This document shows positions 50,131 to 62,188 of a stretch of 64,000 bases of DNA, piece by piece. The notes under the pieces were generated by a model. It searched no databases. It was not told the origin of the DNA and saw only the letters and a program-made list of their open reading frames with translations. The stretch comes from Blastobasis lacticolella. Taxonomy: Eukaryota; Arthropoda; Insecta; Lepidoptera; Blastobasidae. The position numbers and the translations under genes are program-made. Position 1 is the stretch's first letter, and every line of letters starts with the position of its first letter. The DNA is taken from positions 3,864,001-3,928,000 of the forward strand of contig LR990068.1 of the NCBI GenBank assembly GCA_905147135.1, written 5' to 3'.

Positions 50131-50544
50131 TTCCACAGGTACACGATAAAACAACAATCTGTATCTGTATTTCGGCCAGGCTATTAGGCGTCTAAAGGCT
50201 TCAAGATCTCAGTTTGCTTACATTCACTGCGGAAGAATGTACCAATATTAGTTTAAGACTGTATTCCGAATATGTGGACAGGTCTCAGGTCATTGAATCA
50301 AATCAAATCAAAATATCTTTCTTTATTGAGTAGGTATGATATTAACAATGTCTTTCAATCATCAAAGAGGAGGGGGTAGGAAAGTAATGTTGGCCGCCCC
50401 AGGACCGGAGCACACCCACCCCACGCCGACAACGGCCGGACCGTGTCCGACAATACCAGACAGAGCCGGACTGCTATCGACATAATTTATAGGTACTTCC
50501 TGTATTCATCATCATTGGCCTCAAACATCTATCATAGATGATTT

Positions 50545-52090
50545 AAACAGCGTCATCGTTAGGGGTTTGCGTACGACACTTTCTCTGATGACTGTAGAGC
50601 CCAACACGGGAAAGACAGACTCGGTTACCCAGTGAGCAGACATAAGAATTCGCCCTCGATCATATGGGATTGTTAGCGCATTCGTGCCGTTTCGCGCGTC
50701 TGTCGGCTAGATCTTTAAACCAGGTATTGTTGTGTATGGTCACACCATCAGTGATAGTTTTCAGCCAAACGGGGCGGTCGACAGCCAGGCTCTCCCAGCT
50801 TTTCCAATTGTGGTCAAAAGAGACCATGTCACATTTTATGTTGTCGCTTGGCATTTGCAATCACCCCCAAAAGAGTTTGTCGAGGTAAACGGGAAGGATC
50901 TATCCTGTGCACATGCACTAGCCAACGGAGACGCCTCTTTTTCAAAAGTGCGGTTATACTAGGCCGCTGTGCAGTTTTCAGGACTTCCTCGTTAGTGATT
51001 CTTTCCCTCCATGTTATTCCCAAAATGTGCCGAAGACAACGCATATGGAACGCGTTGAGTTTCCGCTCCAGTTTGACATACGACGTCCAGGTCTCAGTGC
51101 CGTACAAGAGAATGCTTAGGACGCAAGTTTGATAGACAGTCATCTTGGTCTTGGTGGTTAAATGCTTGTTATCCCATACCCTTGCACTCAGCTTCCCAAA
51201 CATCGTGGCCACCTTGCCGATGCGACTTCCGATCTCTGCATCTAGATAGAGATTGCTAGACACTGTCGATCCTAGGTAGCAGAAATTGTCAACACGCTCC
51301 AATGGAGCACAACCCAACGCAATAACCGGTTGATCTGTGTACAAGTACATCCTTGCGACATTACCACGGTTTTCTTCTCATTTACTGACATTGTAAATAG
51401 TGCACAATCTCTTGCAAATTTGTCCATCATATTCTGAAGCTCTTCTTGCGAGGTTGCAACAAAAGCTGCATCATCGGCAAACAAGAGACAATCCGTAAAT
51501 AAATCCTCGCGATTACGTTTGGACTTGAGCAGGGTAACATTATATAATTTACAATCGGTTCTCGTATGCAAATGAATGCCCTGTTTGGTCTCCTTAAAAG
51601 CAATTTTAAGTAGAAGCGAGAATAAAACGCCAAACAAGGTAGGTGCCAAAACACAACCCTGACGGACGCCTCTACGCATGTCAAAAAGTTCCGTAAGCTG
51701 ACCATTAAAAACAACCGTTCCCTTCATGTCTTGGTGAAAACTTTTGATCATAGCCAGAAGTTTAGGTGGGCATACTACTTTCTCTATTGTAGCGTACAGG
51801 TCTTCTCTGCTCATCGTGTCAAAGGCTTTGTTAAGATCAACAAAAGCAACAAAAAAATGCGTGTGTTGCTCTCTGCACTTCTCTTGTAACTGTCTAAGCG
51901 TGAAGATCATGTCGGTGGTCGAACTTTGGTCACGAAAACCGCATTGTGCCTATCTTATTAATATTATGCGAGCAAAGAGCTTACCCACGATGCTCTACAG
52001 GGATATGCCGTGGTAGATGTTACAGTCGCCATGGTCGCCTTTTCTCTTATAAATCCCTTTTTCCTTAAAGGCTAAGCAGAATTCCTCCAA
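50545..52090 (-). pseudogene. Decayed RTE-like LINE (reverse transcriptase and C-terminus)
   Basis: Minus-strand pieces in order: CNIYHGISL-stop-SIVGKLFARIILIR near 52000, then QCGFRDQSSTTDMIFTLRQL, FVDLNKAFDTMSRED, RRGVRQGCVLAPTLF and CLLFADDAAFVA (51910-51272). These are followed in another frame by NFCYLGSTVSSN, YGTETW and RRLRWLVHVHRID (51350-50829), and in a third by a C-terminal end to about 50660. At least three frameshifts or stops show it is dead. Confidence 0.75.
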
Positions 52091-52182
52091 AGTTGGTATG
52101 TAGCAGGTATGTAGCCCGTGACAGGATATCTGGGAAAACTACAATCAATAGCTGAAAGTTAGGATTGCGCTGCTTACAAAAA

Positions 52183-52680
52183 AACATCGAAGGACAAAAT
52201 AAGAAGAAAGCTACGGCTACGCTGCTGCTGCGACAGGACATCGATGGACAACATAAGAAGAAAGTGGTGGCTACGCTGCTGCTGCGACAGGACGTCGAAG
52301 AACAACATAGGAAAAAGTTATGCGACAGGACATCAAGGGACAACATAGGAAGAAACTTCTGGCTACGCTGCTGCTGCGACAGGACATCGAAGGACAACAT
52401 TGGAAGAATGTTACGGCTACGCTGCTACTGCGACAGGACCTCGAGAGACAACAAAGGAAGAAAGTTATGGCTACGCTGCGACAGGATATCAAGGAACAAC
52501 ATAAGAAGAAACTTGTGGCTACGCTGCTGCTGCGACAAGACATCGATGGACAACAAAGAAAAAAAGTTACGCCTACGCTGCTACTGCGACAGAACCTCGA
52601 GAGACAACAAAGGAAGAAAGTTACGGCTACGCTGCTGCTGCGCCAGGACATCAAGGGACAACATACGAAGGATAGCTGGA
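52183..52680. repeat. 54-bp minisatellite, about nine units
   Basis: GCTACGCTGCTGCTGCGACA recurs at 52216, 52270, 52362, 52416, 52470, 52518, 52572 and 52626. Spacing is mostly 54 bases (18 codons), with one partial unit (38) and one shortened unit (48). Open frames of 188, 173 and 263 codons cross it on both strands, a by-product of the unit length; on the plus strand each unit reads ATLLLRQDIDGQHKKKV. Confidence 0.85.
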
Positions 52681-52849
52681 TATTATGGGTGCGCTGCTTA
52701 CATCGCGTCGCGTTGGACGTCGAAAAATTAAGAAGATCCCCGTCGCATCTACGTACGCACTGGTATCTCGGGCTGGAGGTAGCGCAAATCAGTGGAGGAC
52801 GAGGTGTAGTGTCGCTTAAAATCAACAACTCCCTTGACTGATACGGTAT

Positions 52850-53850
52850 CCGGAGCAAACCAGCTCTTTGGGTGAGACCCGTGACATCCGATAGGCTTGG
52901 TTGCTCAAAATATAAGTACAAACGACGGAACCACCGATGACGGCAACACCATACCTGGTTCTTGTTGATATGACCTACATTCACCCTAGCAGAAGCATTT
53001 CTGGCTGGTGTTGTACCTGAACGGAACGGAACCGAACGGATGTTACAGGCCCCTCCCTGCATAATAAAATTTTCAATTTATTGTTATTAATTATATAAAA
53101 AGTAAATAATAAATACTATAATAATAGAATTAATTAATGTTAATATCGATAACAATTCGATTTTGTCAATCCCTAGTGTGAATGTCAATTTAGGGAAGAG
53201 TTTGGCTTTTGCACAACACAAACGCATCACAATATGTGTATGTGGTAGTGACCGATGGACTAATCACAACGCTTTGTTTGACTTTGCGTGTGCGTGCGTA
53301 AGCCTATGCCTAAATATGCATAGGCATGAGTAGTGGTAAAATAGTGGGATTGGGAAGAGCGACATCGGTTCCAGTACAAACGGCGATTGATTCCCTTCTA
53401 ACTACTTTCATTGTTATCTATGGTCCAGGACATCTGTAACCTATGGGGAGCGGATGCGGTACAGGCCTTTGAGGTACCTGTAGACATGCTTTGTGAGGTG
53501 CAGATCAAACACTAAGGGAGAGAGCTCATTCCATACGATTGGTAGGGGAAGGTGGGGCAAAACGGGGACCTTAAGCTATGATTGTCTCTATAATAACTCC
53601 AGTTACAATGTTCAAATAAATTTTATTTGACATAAACATTTTATAACACACTTGAACAGTTCTTTATACTATGCTTAATCTTTGACATACCTACTCATCA
53701 TTAGAGACATGTAGATGTAAAGTTGATTTGCTGTAGTCGAAATCAGTCTAAAAATCGGTAACATTACACTGATTTTGAATAAAAATATCTGAGAACAGTT
53801 AAAACTAAATTTCCGCGCAAAATACTTGTTACAAACTGTTCTGCCATCAG
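52850..53850. other. Spacer, no gene seen
   Basis: AT-rich with a tract TATAAAAAGTAAATAATAAA near 53095 and no clear coding frame. Nothing recognised. Confidence 0.3.
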
Positions 53851-53854
53851 AGGG

Positions 53855-53994
53855 CTTACCATGAACTCTTATAGCAGGACCAAAACAGAATTGCTTTCGG
53901 TTTGAACGAGACAAGCTTATGTGACACGTATAGCGCTGTCTCGTTCTAAGCAGGGCAGTTCTGTTTAGGTCCTGCTATAAGAGTTCATGGTAAG
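53855..53994. mobile_element. Foldback element family M4, 140 bp
   Basis: CTTACCATGAACTCTTATAG pairs with CTATAAGAGTTCATGGTAAG; almost the whole element is an imperfect palindrome. Confidence 0.72.
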
Positions 53995-54064
53995 GCCCCA
54001 GGAGATACGCAATGAGCAGTTTTGCAGTAGGTACTGTCTGGTTCACAAACATCAATAGATGGCG

Positions 54065-54265
54065 CTCCCACAATTTTGGTACTTTTTTCATCTGTATGAT
54101 TGTGGCAGTGATGTCATGCAGCCAACGAATACTAAACTAAAAAATAAAAAGTTTATTACCATAAACATAACTTTTAAAGGTTGAAAGAAATGTGAAAAAT
54201 ATATTTATAGAAGTAGGCACTATGTTCCATTTAAATACAAACCTTTCATATTTGAATTACGTGCA
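54065..54265. repeat. Interspersed repeat R12, copy 2 (inverted)
   Basis: GTGGCAGTGATGTCATGCAG, TTTAAAGGTTGAAAGAAATG, GTTCCATTTAAATACAAACC, the reverse of 19660-19860. Confidence 0.6.
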
Positions 54266-54726
54266 TTGATCATAAGGATTGGTGGTCCTAGCATGCATGC
54301 TCAGCCCAATTGATGTTTGTTTTATTTAAAATAATTGATTAAAACCTCAAAAATTGTTGAAAACTATTGTATTTATTGTAGCCTTCTTTGGCGTAAGAGT
54401 AGCCTTCTTTGGCGGTGCAGGGTAAGATAGCCGCCAATGTTGGCAAGCGAAGATGGTGAGAAGGGAGAAAAGGGTAATTACCCACCTGGCCGGGTGTTGT
54501 GACCAAGGGACCAAGGGCCCGACAGTTGATCTTCGGAAGTTGTATATATGCCGTGGAAGTTGGCACATTTCTCTAGCGCGATGTAGGATTGTTAGCACCA
54601 TCTATATGTGCGGATGCTTGCTAACCTTGTGTTCCGTGTACTCGTAATGTGAGTATCGTTAAGTTTCCCTAGTGGAGCGATAGATGTCGCTACACTTCTA
54701 CTGTTGAAATAGCTGAAGGATTCGGA

Positions 54727-55041
54727 GTGAATGAATCCACAATAGATAAGCTTGTAACTCAAGGGGGAAACATAATACATATAAAATGGGAATGCACATC
54801 TTCCACCATACAGTTCTGGAACGAAGTCATTGAATACCAAGATGCAGCTGGTAATAACCCTTTTGCGGATTTATCGCAGTTTGCAACTTATTTTTTGACG
54901 TTACCTCATTCGAACGCGGACATTGAACGTATTTTTAGCCAAATAAATTTAGTAAAGACTAAGCTTCGCAATCGTTTAGCGGTGAAGACCTTAAATGCTA
55001 TTTTGTATGAAAGATTTGGCTTGAAGAGGAAAGTGCTGTAA
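54727..55041 (+). pseudogene. hAT transposase dimerisation-domain remnant
   Basis: A 104-codon ORF with the hAT C-terminal pattern: FATYFLTLPHSNADIERIFS, QINLVKTKLRNRLAVKTLNA, ILYERFG. This helical region mediates transposase dimerisation. The zinc-finger and catalytic parts are absent upstream, so it is a fragment of a transposon or of a transposon-derived gene. Confidence 0.7.
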
Positions 55042-55404
55042 TTCTTATACAGTGCCAGTGCGCTGTATCGGTACAAAAGAGACTTATGATTCGGACCCTC
55101 AGCCTTCCACATCTACAGCTACTGTTGATGAAGATCAAAACATAGACATAGAGTTTCGGTGCGCAAAAAATAGTGTTTATTTGTGTGTGTTTGTTTCTTT
55201 TTACACACTACGCAAAAAAACTAATGAACGAATTTTGATTCGATTTTGATAGTTTGGAAGCTTGAAGTCCAGTACAGTCATGACAGGAGGTCATTTAAAA
55301 TGGTAATGCGGGCAAAAGCTACTACCTAATACAAGAAATTTCGAAACTCTCAAGTCCTGACACCTGTATTCACAAAACGAAGGTAACTATAAAGTAATTA
55401 TCAT

Positions 55405-55815
55405 CTTCGTGTTAACGTCCCGGGGTAACCTTTACCAACAAGCCAATTACAGGTCCTCGCTTTGTTACTAGCGAGGACCTGTAATTGGCTTGTTGGTTCT
55501 AATGTAATATTTATGATGTTTTATATGGCTGTTGGTACTCCAATAAATAAATAAATAAATAAATAAATAATCCAGGATTTGGCAGATCAGCCAGTGAAGC
55601 GACTGCGATCTTACCTCTGAAACTGACCAGATTGGATCATGGTTATACATTCAGTCGCCTGATCATGCAGGTTTCATCACGATGTTTTCCCTCACCGTAA
55701 GAGCATCGGTTGGTATTCAACTAATGTACATAACTCAGATAAGAGTCATTGGTACATGGCCGCAGTGGGATTCGAACCCGGTACCTCTCGCTTACGAGGA
55801 TACCCTAAACACTGT
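55405..55815 (-). mobile_element. SINE-T interrupted by a hairpin-bearing insertion
   Basis: GTTAACGTCCCGGGG at 55411-55425, break to 55569, then TCCAGGATTTGGCAGATCAG through the B-box at about 55775 and CTCGCTTACGAGGATACCC. Confidence 0.7.
55435..55496. repeat. Perfect 26-bp hairpin with 10-base loop
   Basis: Arms 55435-55460 and 55471-55496 (starting CCAACAAGCCAATTACAGGT) are exact complements around TTTGTTACTA. It lies in the insertion that splits the SINE at 55405-55815, followed by a tail with AATAAATAAATAAATAAATA. Confidence 0.85.
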
Positions 55816-55892
55816 GAGACATTTTTACCGTTGAATCGACTGTATCATGGTTACATGTTCAGTTGCAAACGTCAAAAGGCTGCGGAGACTGC

Positions 55893-56155
55893 TTCATCAT
55901 CACAGCCCGTAACAGTCCACTGCAGGGCTTAGGGCCTCTCCCACGAAAGGGGAGGATATTACCATAATCTCCACGCTTGGCAGGCGGGTTAGAGATCGCA
56001 GTATTTAAATATATCAATGGAAAATGCTGCTGCCCATTTTCCAAACTACGGAGACTCTTGATCTTTTGCCTCGAAAACATTAGTCGCCTTGTACGACACC
56101 TACGAGTGTAAGGGGTTGGTGCTATTCTACTCTGCCGGACACCACACGGCCAAGA
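55893..56155 (-). repeat. ATC-tail repeat, copy 9
   Basis: TTCATCATCACAGCCCGTAA to CGGACACCACACGGCC. A LINE-D tail scrap follows. Confidence 0.7.
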
Positions 56156-56214
56156 TTGCTTACCATCAGCCAAATCGTAAGCTAGTTTGCCACCTTAGTA
56201 TTTAAAAAATGTGT

Positions 56215-58020
56215 TAGTTTTTATAGACCTAAAAAACTCGAGCTTATTATTGTTCAGATAAATCCATTGAGTCCGGTTACATGACGCGACCTCCGTTCGG
56301 ACGCGTGCATGCGGAAAATATGAATCAGTGGCCGCATGTCGGGACTTTGTACACCGGCGACCGCACTGCGATTCTGGGGCTCTATTTTTTTTTCCCTAAA
56401 AAGTTTACAAAGACATTTAAAATATCAAATAGTTAATTGGGAGACAGGAGTCCAAACTATGATCTGTTTAAACTGACTTGTCTTATTTGGTGAACAAACA
56501 ATGTCCAAAATCACGACCTGCCGTATCAATCACGCTACGTATATTGTGTATAGATGTCGAGAATCATATAAGAAACACAAAGAAAAGTGAACTTCAACTA
56601 ATACTGCTGCACATTATCCATTTAAATACTCAATTTCCTTAACCAAATAAGACAAGTCAGTTTGGACAGATTATAGGCTAACCTGTGTTATGGACCGTAT
56701 TAAACGTATTAAGTTTATTAGGCTTGTCTATGTAGCAATTTGTATGTATAATTCATGTACAGGTAACGCTCAATGTGGTTAACTACCATAAACACACATC
56801 TTTAGCTTTACGCGAGATACGGCTTTTGCCTGGTTTGGACATCAGGGTTCAACAATTAATTTGTACAAATGTTAATTCTACATACTACAAGTGTACCAAA
56901 CTAAAGTAATGTACAAATCTTGTGCGGATAAAGAACTATTGTTGTTGTATTTTATTCGTTTCTCTTTTTATAGGGTACGTAATAACCTATCACGCGGGCT
57001 TTAGCCAAACGTGATAGGAGCTACTTTTATTATTGTCGCTCGCCTCGATTCGAACGGTGTTCAATTTCGATTTTCAGCATGAAAAATTCAATAATTTTTA
57101 AATCATATTGACACCACCGAAACACATTTAAAAAATAAAGAAAATCAGCATCATGGTTGAAAATGTCGAATTTTACATGCCGAAAATAAAAATTGAAAAT
57201 CGTCCGAATCGCGACGAGCGATTTAAAAATACAACCCTGGACAACATCCTTTACCTCAACTATGCCATTTGACCCATTTGACAGACCGGGGTGAAGTTCC
57301 CATTGCCTTTTTATTGAAATAAAATAAGTACCAATTCAGACCTCACTCAGACTAACTAAAGAATAAAGGCAGAATACAAGGCAACTACGCCATGTCGTGT
57401 ACGCACACGGTCACACAGGCACATATTGACAACCAAACTATTGGTTACTGTTCACAACCAAACTATGCCATGGCACACATGTTTACGAAACCGGCGTCAT
57501 GTCGCTGTTGATAGCGCGCCACCAATATTTCTTGTTTGATCTGAGCATTTCATATCCAACAGTTGCACATTCTACATTGCATTGTTTGCTTCTTGAAGTC
57601 TGCTGCTGCTGTCCTGCTTTGGCAGGTTTTGGCAGATAGGTAATTACGTTGGAGCGACTGCCATCTGACCTCTGTGACTATGTAGAATCACAGTAACACA
57701 TTCGTACATGTTTGTCTGTCGTATTATATAAAAATGAAATACACTTTGTTAAACGCACGCGACTTTAGTCGTCGGTCCGGTCGGACTCCGGAGGTCATAG
57801 GTCCGAAACACGCCCCATGTCTTTGGGCTTTGACCGCAATGTTGACATTGGAACCGCAATATCACATGTCGTCTAGTCGCCTGTCGTGACGTGACGTGAC
57901 GTGACGTAATATGGCTACTAATCAACCAGTTCGCCTTGAGTAGATTTTTTTACGGATACGCTGCCACTGACATAATTGTCTAGTCAGAGACGACGCGTAA
58001 TTTAGAAGAAAAAGAGGTGT
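56215..58020. other. Long spacer without recognised gene
   Basis: Contains inverse copies of a CAAACTGACTTGTCTTATTT motif near 56465 and 56645, and CpG-rich patches near 57770. Otherwise nothing recognised. Confidence 0.35.
57887..57908. repeat. Tandem GTGAC (GACGT) run
   Basis: Four consecutive GTGAC units giving repeated TGACGT words. It may be chance or a relic of a satellite. Confidence 0.5.
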
Positions 58021-58420
58021 TAAATATACATTCGCATACATACATACATAAAGCTCACGCCTGTGTCCCACAGGTGGGGTAGGCGGAGACTATGGACCGC
58101 CACTCTGCTCTGTCCTGACACAACTCCCTAGCCTCGCATATATCCACAACTCTTTTCATACATCTCCTTTTATTCTTGCCACTTCGGGCCCCAGCGCATG
58201 AAAACATTGCTAATCTGATCACTCAATGTTTTCCTAAATGTTTTTGTTTAATATGAATTCCTTCCGTGAAAAGTTATCTAACTGTTGGTGGAAACCTCAT
58301 TAAAATTCGTTGCGTAGTTTAAAAGATCTAAGCGTACACAGACACTAGATATACAGGGAAAGACGGTGAGAAGCGACTTTACGAGTATTTTATACTAACC
58401 GTAGATAGATACTACACCCA

Positions 58421-58584
58421 GCGGGGCTATTGGCTAACTCAGTTGGCAACTGTATTTGACACTAGATAATTCTACACCACGTCATCTACGTTGAAAACTG
58501 GTAATAGCGTCTACCAAATTAGAGTAGTGTCAAATTTTTTTATGTCAAATTCAGTTGTCCACTGAGATAGCCGATAGGCCCTCA
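58421..58584. mobile_element. Element family M2, copy 3
   Basis: GCGGGGCTATTGGCTAACTC to GATAGCCGATAGGCCCTCA; nearly identical to copy 1. Confidence 0.65.
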
Positions 58585-58690
58585 GACCCGTAACAGATTA
58601 AACGCTCAAAATTTCACTTTCTACTCGGCCGTGAATCGAACCCGGGAACTCTGCGTGGCAGACCGGCATGACCAGTCAGATCGTCATACA
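58580..58690 (-). mobile_element. SINE-G head fragment
   Basis: CTCGGCCGTGAATCGAACCC, GTGGCAGACCGGCATGACC, next to the element ending at 58584. Confidence 0.55.
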
Positions 58691-59069
58691 TAATTACGAT
58701 GCCTAAGGTTATTGCAGTCTTGCATATTATGTACCATTAATTTTAATGTACCTCCCAACTAAATACGAAAAGTAAAGATTGGTACATGTTAAAATGTCGT
58801 GACAAATCACTAATAAATTACGATCAGGGGCAGTGGGTTGCGAGTCTAGAGCGCTTTGGGCGAATCTGGAGGTCGCGGCTTCGAATCCGGATCGTGTATT
58901 AGATAAGTAATCGCCATATCTGTGAACTAAAACTAGGAAGTAACTAGTACTGTATTTATACTGTGGGTTTAGCTGAAAATCAGCGCTGTGGTCTCACTAC
59001 CTACGTAAATGCTGAGCTTAGCTCTAGTTTGGCATGACACTGCAATCTTTAACCTAAACTATTTGTCGG

Positions 59070-59430
59070 TGCGTCGGTGGCCGAGCGGTTGAGTATCCGA
59101 CTCGTAAGCGAGAGGTACCGAGTTCGAATCCCACTGCAGCCATGTACCAATGACTCTTTTCTAAGTTACGTATTTTAGTTGAATTCTAACCGATGCTCTT
59201 ACGGTGAGGGAAAACATCGTGATGAAACCTGAACATTCAGGCGACTGAGTTTGTAAGCATTATTCAATCTGGTCAGGTTCCCCTGGTAGCAGGTTCACGG
59301 AGGTTAGATGACAAACGCTCCACTGTAATTACCTGATCGGCGAAATCCTGGATCACGGTCAAGGCGGACCCCGGGCACTCGTGCGCGAGAGCACAACCGA
59401 GACATTAACGCTAAGATGATTGTTTTTATT
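59070..59430 (+). mobile_element. SINE-T, full length
   Basis: GGTGCGTCGGTGGCCGAGCG, GAGTTCGAATCCCACTGCAG, body intact, ending ATTAACGCTAAGATGATTG. The best reference copy in the window. Confidence 0.8.
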
Positions 59431-59690
59431 TATTTATTTATCTATTTATTGCACGCAATAAAGAAATACAGAGATATAACATAGATATAACTGACACAAC
59501 AGGCACTACTTATTTCTAAAAGAAATTTCTTGCTGCAGGCCTACAAAAAGGAAATGTTTAGCTAAGAAATGCAGATACGACGCGTACAATTAATGAATAA
59601 TCATAAAATACATATGAATATGACTACTTTTTAAATATTATATCTATAAATATATACATACTTATTTTTATTTTTATTTGTCGGTCGTAG
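59430..59690 (-). mobile_element. LINE 3' tail with TTTA repeats
   Basis: TTTATTTATTTATTTATC then TTGCACGCAATAAAGAAATA. It follows directly on the SINE ending at 59430. Confidence 0.45.
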
Positions 59691-60522
59691 ACCAATTAGG
59701 ACACTCCAAAGAGATTAGTGTATTTGTTTATCATGCGACATTGGCCCATGGCCATGGTACATGGCCGCAGTGGGTTTCGAACCCAGTACTTATAATAAAA
59801 ATATATATTCTCTAGTTTTTATAAGGGTTTGAAACTACCCCTTTTCATTTGTTGTCAGGCTAGCCTCTTGAACCAGATGTAATTTTGTGAAAGGGTAGCC
59901 AGAGACAAATCGGATTAGAGAGGTTTACTGGACCAGGCTAGGCCTACCTGCGGCTGTAATGCCTTAAATGATGAACATTACCATATGCTTGGTGCACTGG
60001 AGACTCTTTGGACGTGCTCTCTCCTGATGAAAACGGAACCCAATGGGTGAAGAATTTAGATATTTACTTGTAGTTTTAGTGTTCATTAATAATACCTAGG
60101 TTATAATTTGCGACTCGGCTATTAAAGCCATACGAATAAATCAATATCCATGGTGACAAGTGGAACAGACTGCAGCTACATTAAAATGTAGTTAAATAAA
60201 AACCTCTTTCCTACACTACAAAATCAATGGCCAAGGCTGATTCCTTTTTAGACCTTCAAGTAAGTACTACAATAGAGCGAAAGTAGCACTAGTTATGTAG
60301 GAAATAAAATACAACAAATGCAGATTTTATCGGCCACAATACAATGTGAGAAACACCCTTCCCTTACAAAGTTTAAAATAAAGTTACTTTTCGTGTCTGT
60401 CATTGTACAGTAAGCTGCATAGTGTACGGACCCCCTGCATGCTGGGGAGGTGACTGTATTTATACATCATATTGTTATGTCATGGTGTATATAGTGTGAA
60501 TGTTAGTGTAATTTAAACTTCA

Positions 60523-60772
60523 TCATCATCATCACAGCCCATAACAGTCCACTGCAGGACTTCGGGCCTCTCCCACGAAAGGGGAGGTCATTGCCATAAT
60601 CTCCACGCTTGGCAGGCGGGTTGGAGATCGCAGTGCAGTTGATGTAAATCTACCCAGAAAGATGCTGCTGCCCACCTTTCGGATTTGTCCCTTAGTCGCC
60701 TCTTACGACACCCACGGGAAGAGATGGGGTGGTGCTATTCTTTGAGGTGGCGGCACCACACACCACTTTAAA
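60523..60772 (-). repeat. ATC-tail repeat, copy 10 (variant)
   Basis: CATCATCATCATCACAGCCC to GAGGTGGCGGCACCACACAC. The middle differs from the other copies (CTACCCAGAAAGATGCTGCT), suggesting a second subfamily. Confidence 0.65.
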
Positions 60773-60835
60773 CTTGAAAGCAGGGAACCATTCTCAATTT
60801 TTTAAAATATTATGTTTCCGTGTCCACCTACTTTG

Positions 60836-61092
60836 TCGACCTGAGTGGTTCAGTGGTCAACATGTCGGTCTGCCACGCAAGAGGTCCCGGGTTCGATTCC
60901 CGGCCGGGCAGAAATTGAAATGATGAATTGTAATTTCTGTGACGGGTCTGGGTGTTCTATGTATAATAAGTATGTATTTAAAAGTATTTAAGTAGTTTAT
61001 CAGTTATCTAGCACCCATAGCACAAGCTTTGCTTAGTTTGGAGCTAGATGGCGCTGTGTGAATTTGTCCACGAATATTTATTTATTTTTGAT
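60836..61092 (+). mobile_element. SINE-G, full length
   Basis: CGACCTGAGTGGTTCAGTGG, GTCCCGGGTTCGATTCCCGG, GATGGCGCTGTGTGAATTTG, ATATTTATTTATT tail. Confidence 0.78.
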
Positions 61093-61379
61093 TTATTTAT
61101 ATATGAATATTTACTTATCGGTACCATTTGATCGACGTAATACGACATTTTGTAAAAACTTTATTTTTGATGCCATTTGTCTTTTCAAACTACTTTTAAG
61201 TAAACAAGATACTAGTGGACCGTGGACCCGGCGCGACTTCGTTCGCATACACCGACTTTATCCCTACCTACCCTTTGTTTCTTGCTTCCTCTTCAATCAC
61301 TCTATCTATTGTTGAAAACCGCATTAAAATCCGTTGCGTAGTCTAAAAGATCTAAGCGTACATAGATACATAGGGAGGA

Positions 61380-62060
61380 ATATTTTAAGCATTTCATTTT
61401 GATACCCCACTCAACGGGTGTTTAAACTTCGCAATATGGCGCCAAAATCCACTGTTTTGAATTGTTTTATAACACCTATTTAAGGACACTTAGGTAACGA
61501 TAATGTTTGGTAGATACGAAGTAAAAAAGAAATCTATAAACAAAGAAACATATATACAAGATACGCGCGAAAAACATAACCCTTCCTTGGCAGTCGGGTA
61601 AAAAATATGAGTACTGTTAAAAAATATTAAGGTGCCAATCGGATCCCTTGACTGTTCAATCCATAGAAAGTCAATTCGGTTGATTTGTTGAATCGGTTCT
61701 CTCTCAAGGGCCTAAAAAAATATGGACGTATACTCTCTAAAATCAAGCGTGAAGCATAACAACCGACAGAAAAAGTCGGATAATCCCCGACCAAATTTAC
61801 TTAAACTCCATTATTTTGGTTAACTACAAAACCGATTTTAATGAAACAAGCTAACAATCATCTCGATGAAACTGTCATCCAAATAGAGAAAACCGCATCC
61901 AAATCGGTCTATCTGTTCGGGAGCTACACTGCCACATACAGATACACAAAGCCACAGATACACACATCAAGCTTATAACACCCCTCTTGTATAGTCGACG
62001 GTTAAAAATGGCCGCCTGTTTATGTGTCACTTTGACACTGTCACTGGCGTGACAGCGCGG
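61380..62060. other. Spacer, no gene seen
   Basis: Contains a stretch (AAACCGCATCCAAATCGGTC) that looks like an interspersed repeat in lepidopteran style. No coding signal. Confidence 0.3.
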
Positions 62061-62077
62061 TACATAATCTAACAACA

Positions 62078-62108
62078 TGGCGGCAGATTGTCAGCTGGTG
62101 TATGTGGG
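62078..62108 (+). CDS. Candidate first coding exon of an unknown plus-strand gene
   Basis: ATG in a good context (AACAACATGG), then MAADCQLVYVG and a strong GTGAGTAT donor in phase 1. No downstream exon was found before the window ends. The short length means this may be chance. Confidence 0.25.
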
Positions 62109-62188
62109 TGAGTATATAGGTCTTGTACAACAAAATAAATTGTCAAGAAATTATCGTAACTTGCTTGTTTCACTTCAAACCCAAGCCT

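Noticed and set aside
52165..53062. Long overlapping ORFs on both strands
   Set aside because: They exist because the 54-base repeat unit has no stop in several frames; no domain was recognised and a partial unit breaks each frame.
59070..59140. A functional tRNA gene in SINE-T
   Set aside because: A and B boxes are present, but no cloverleaf acceptor stem closes and the unit is repeated with a long common body.
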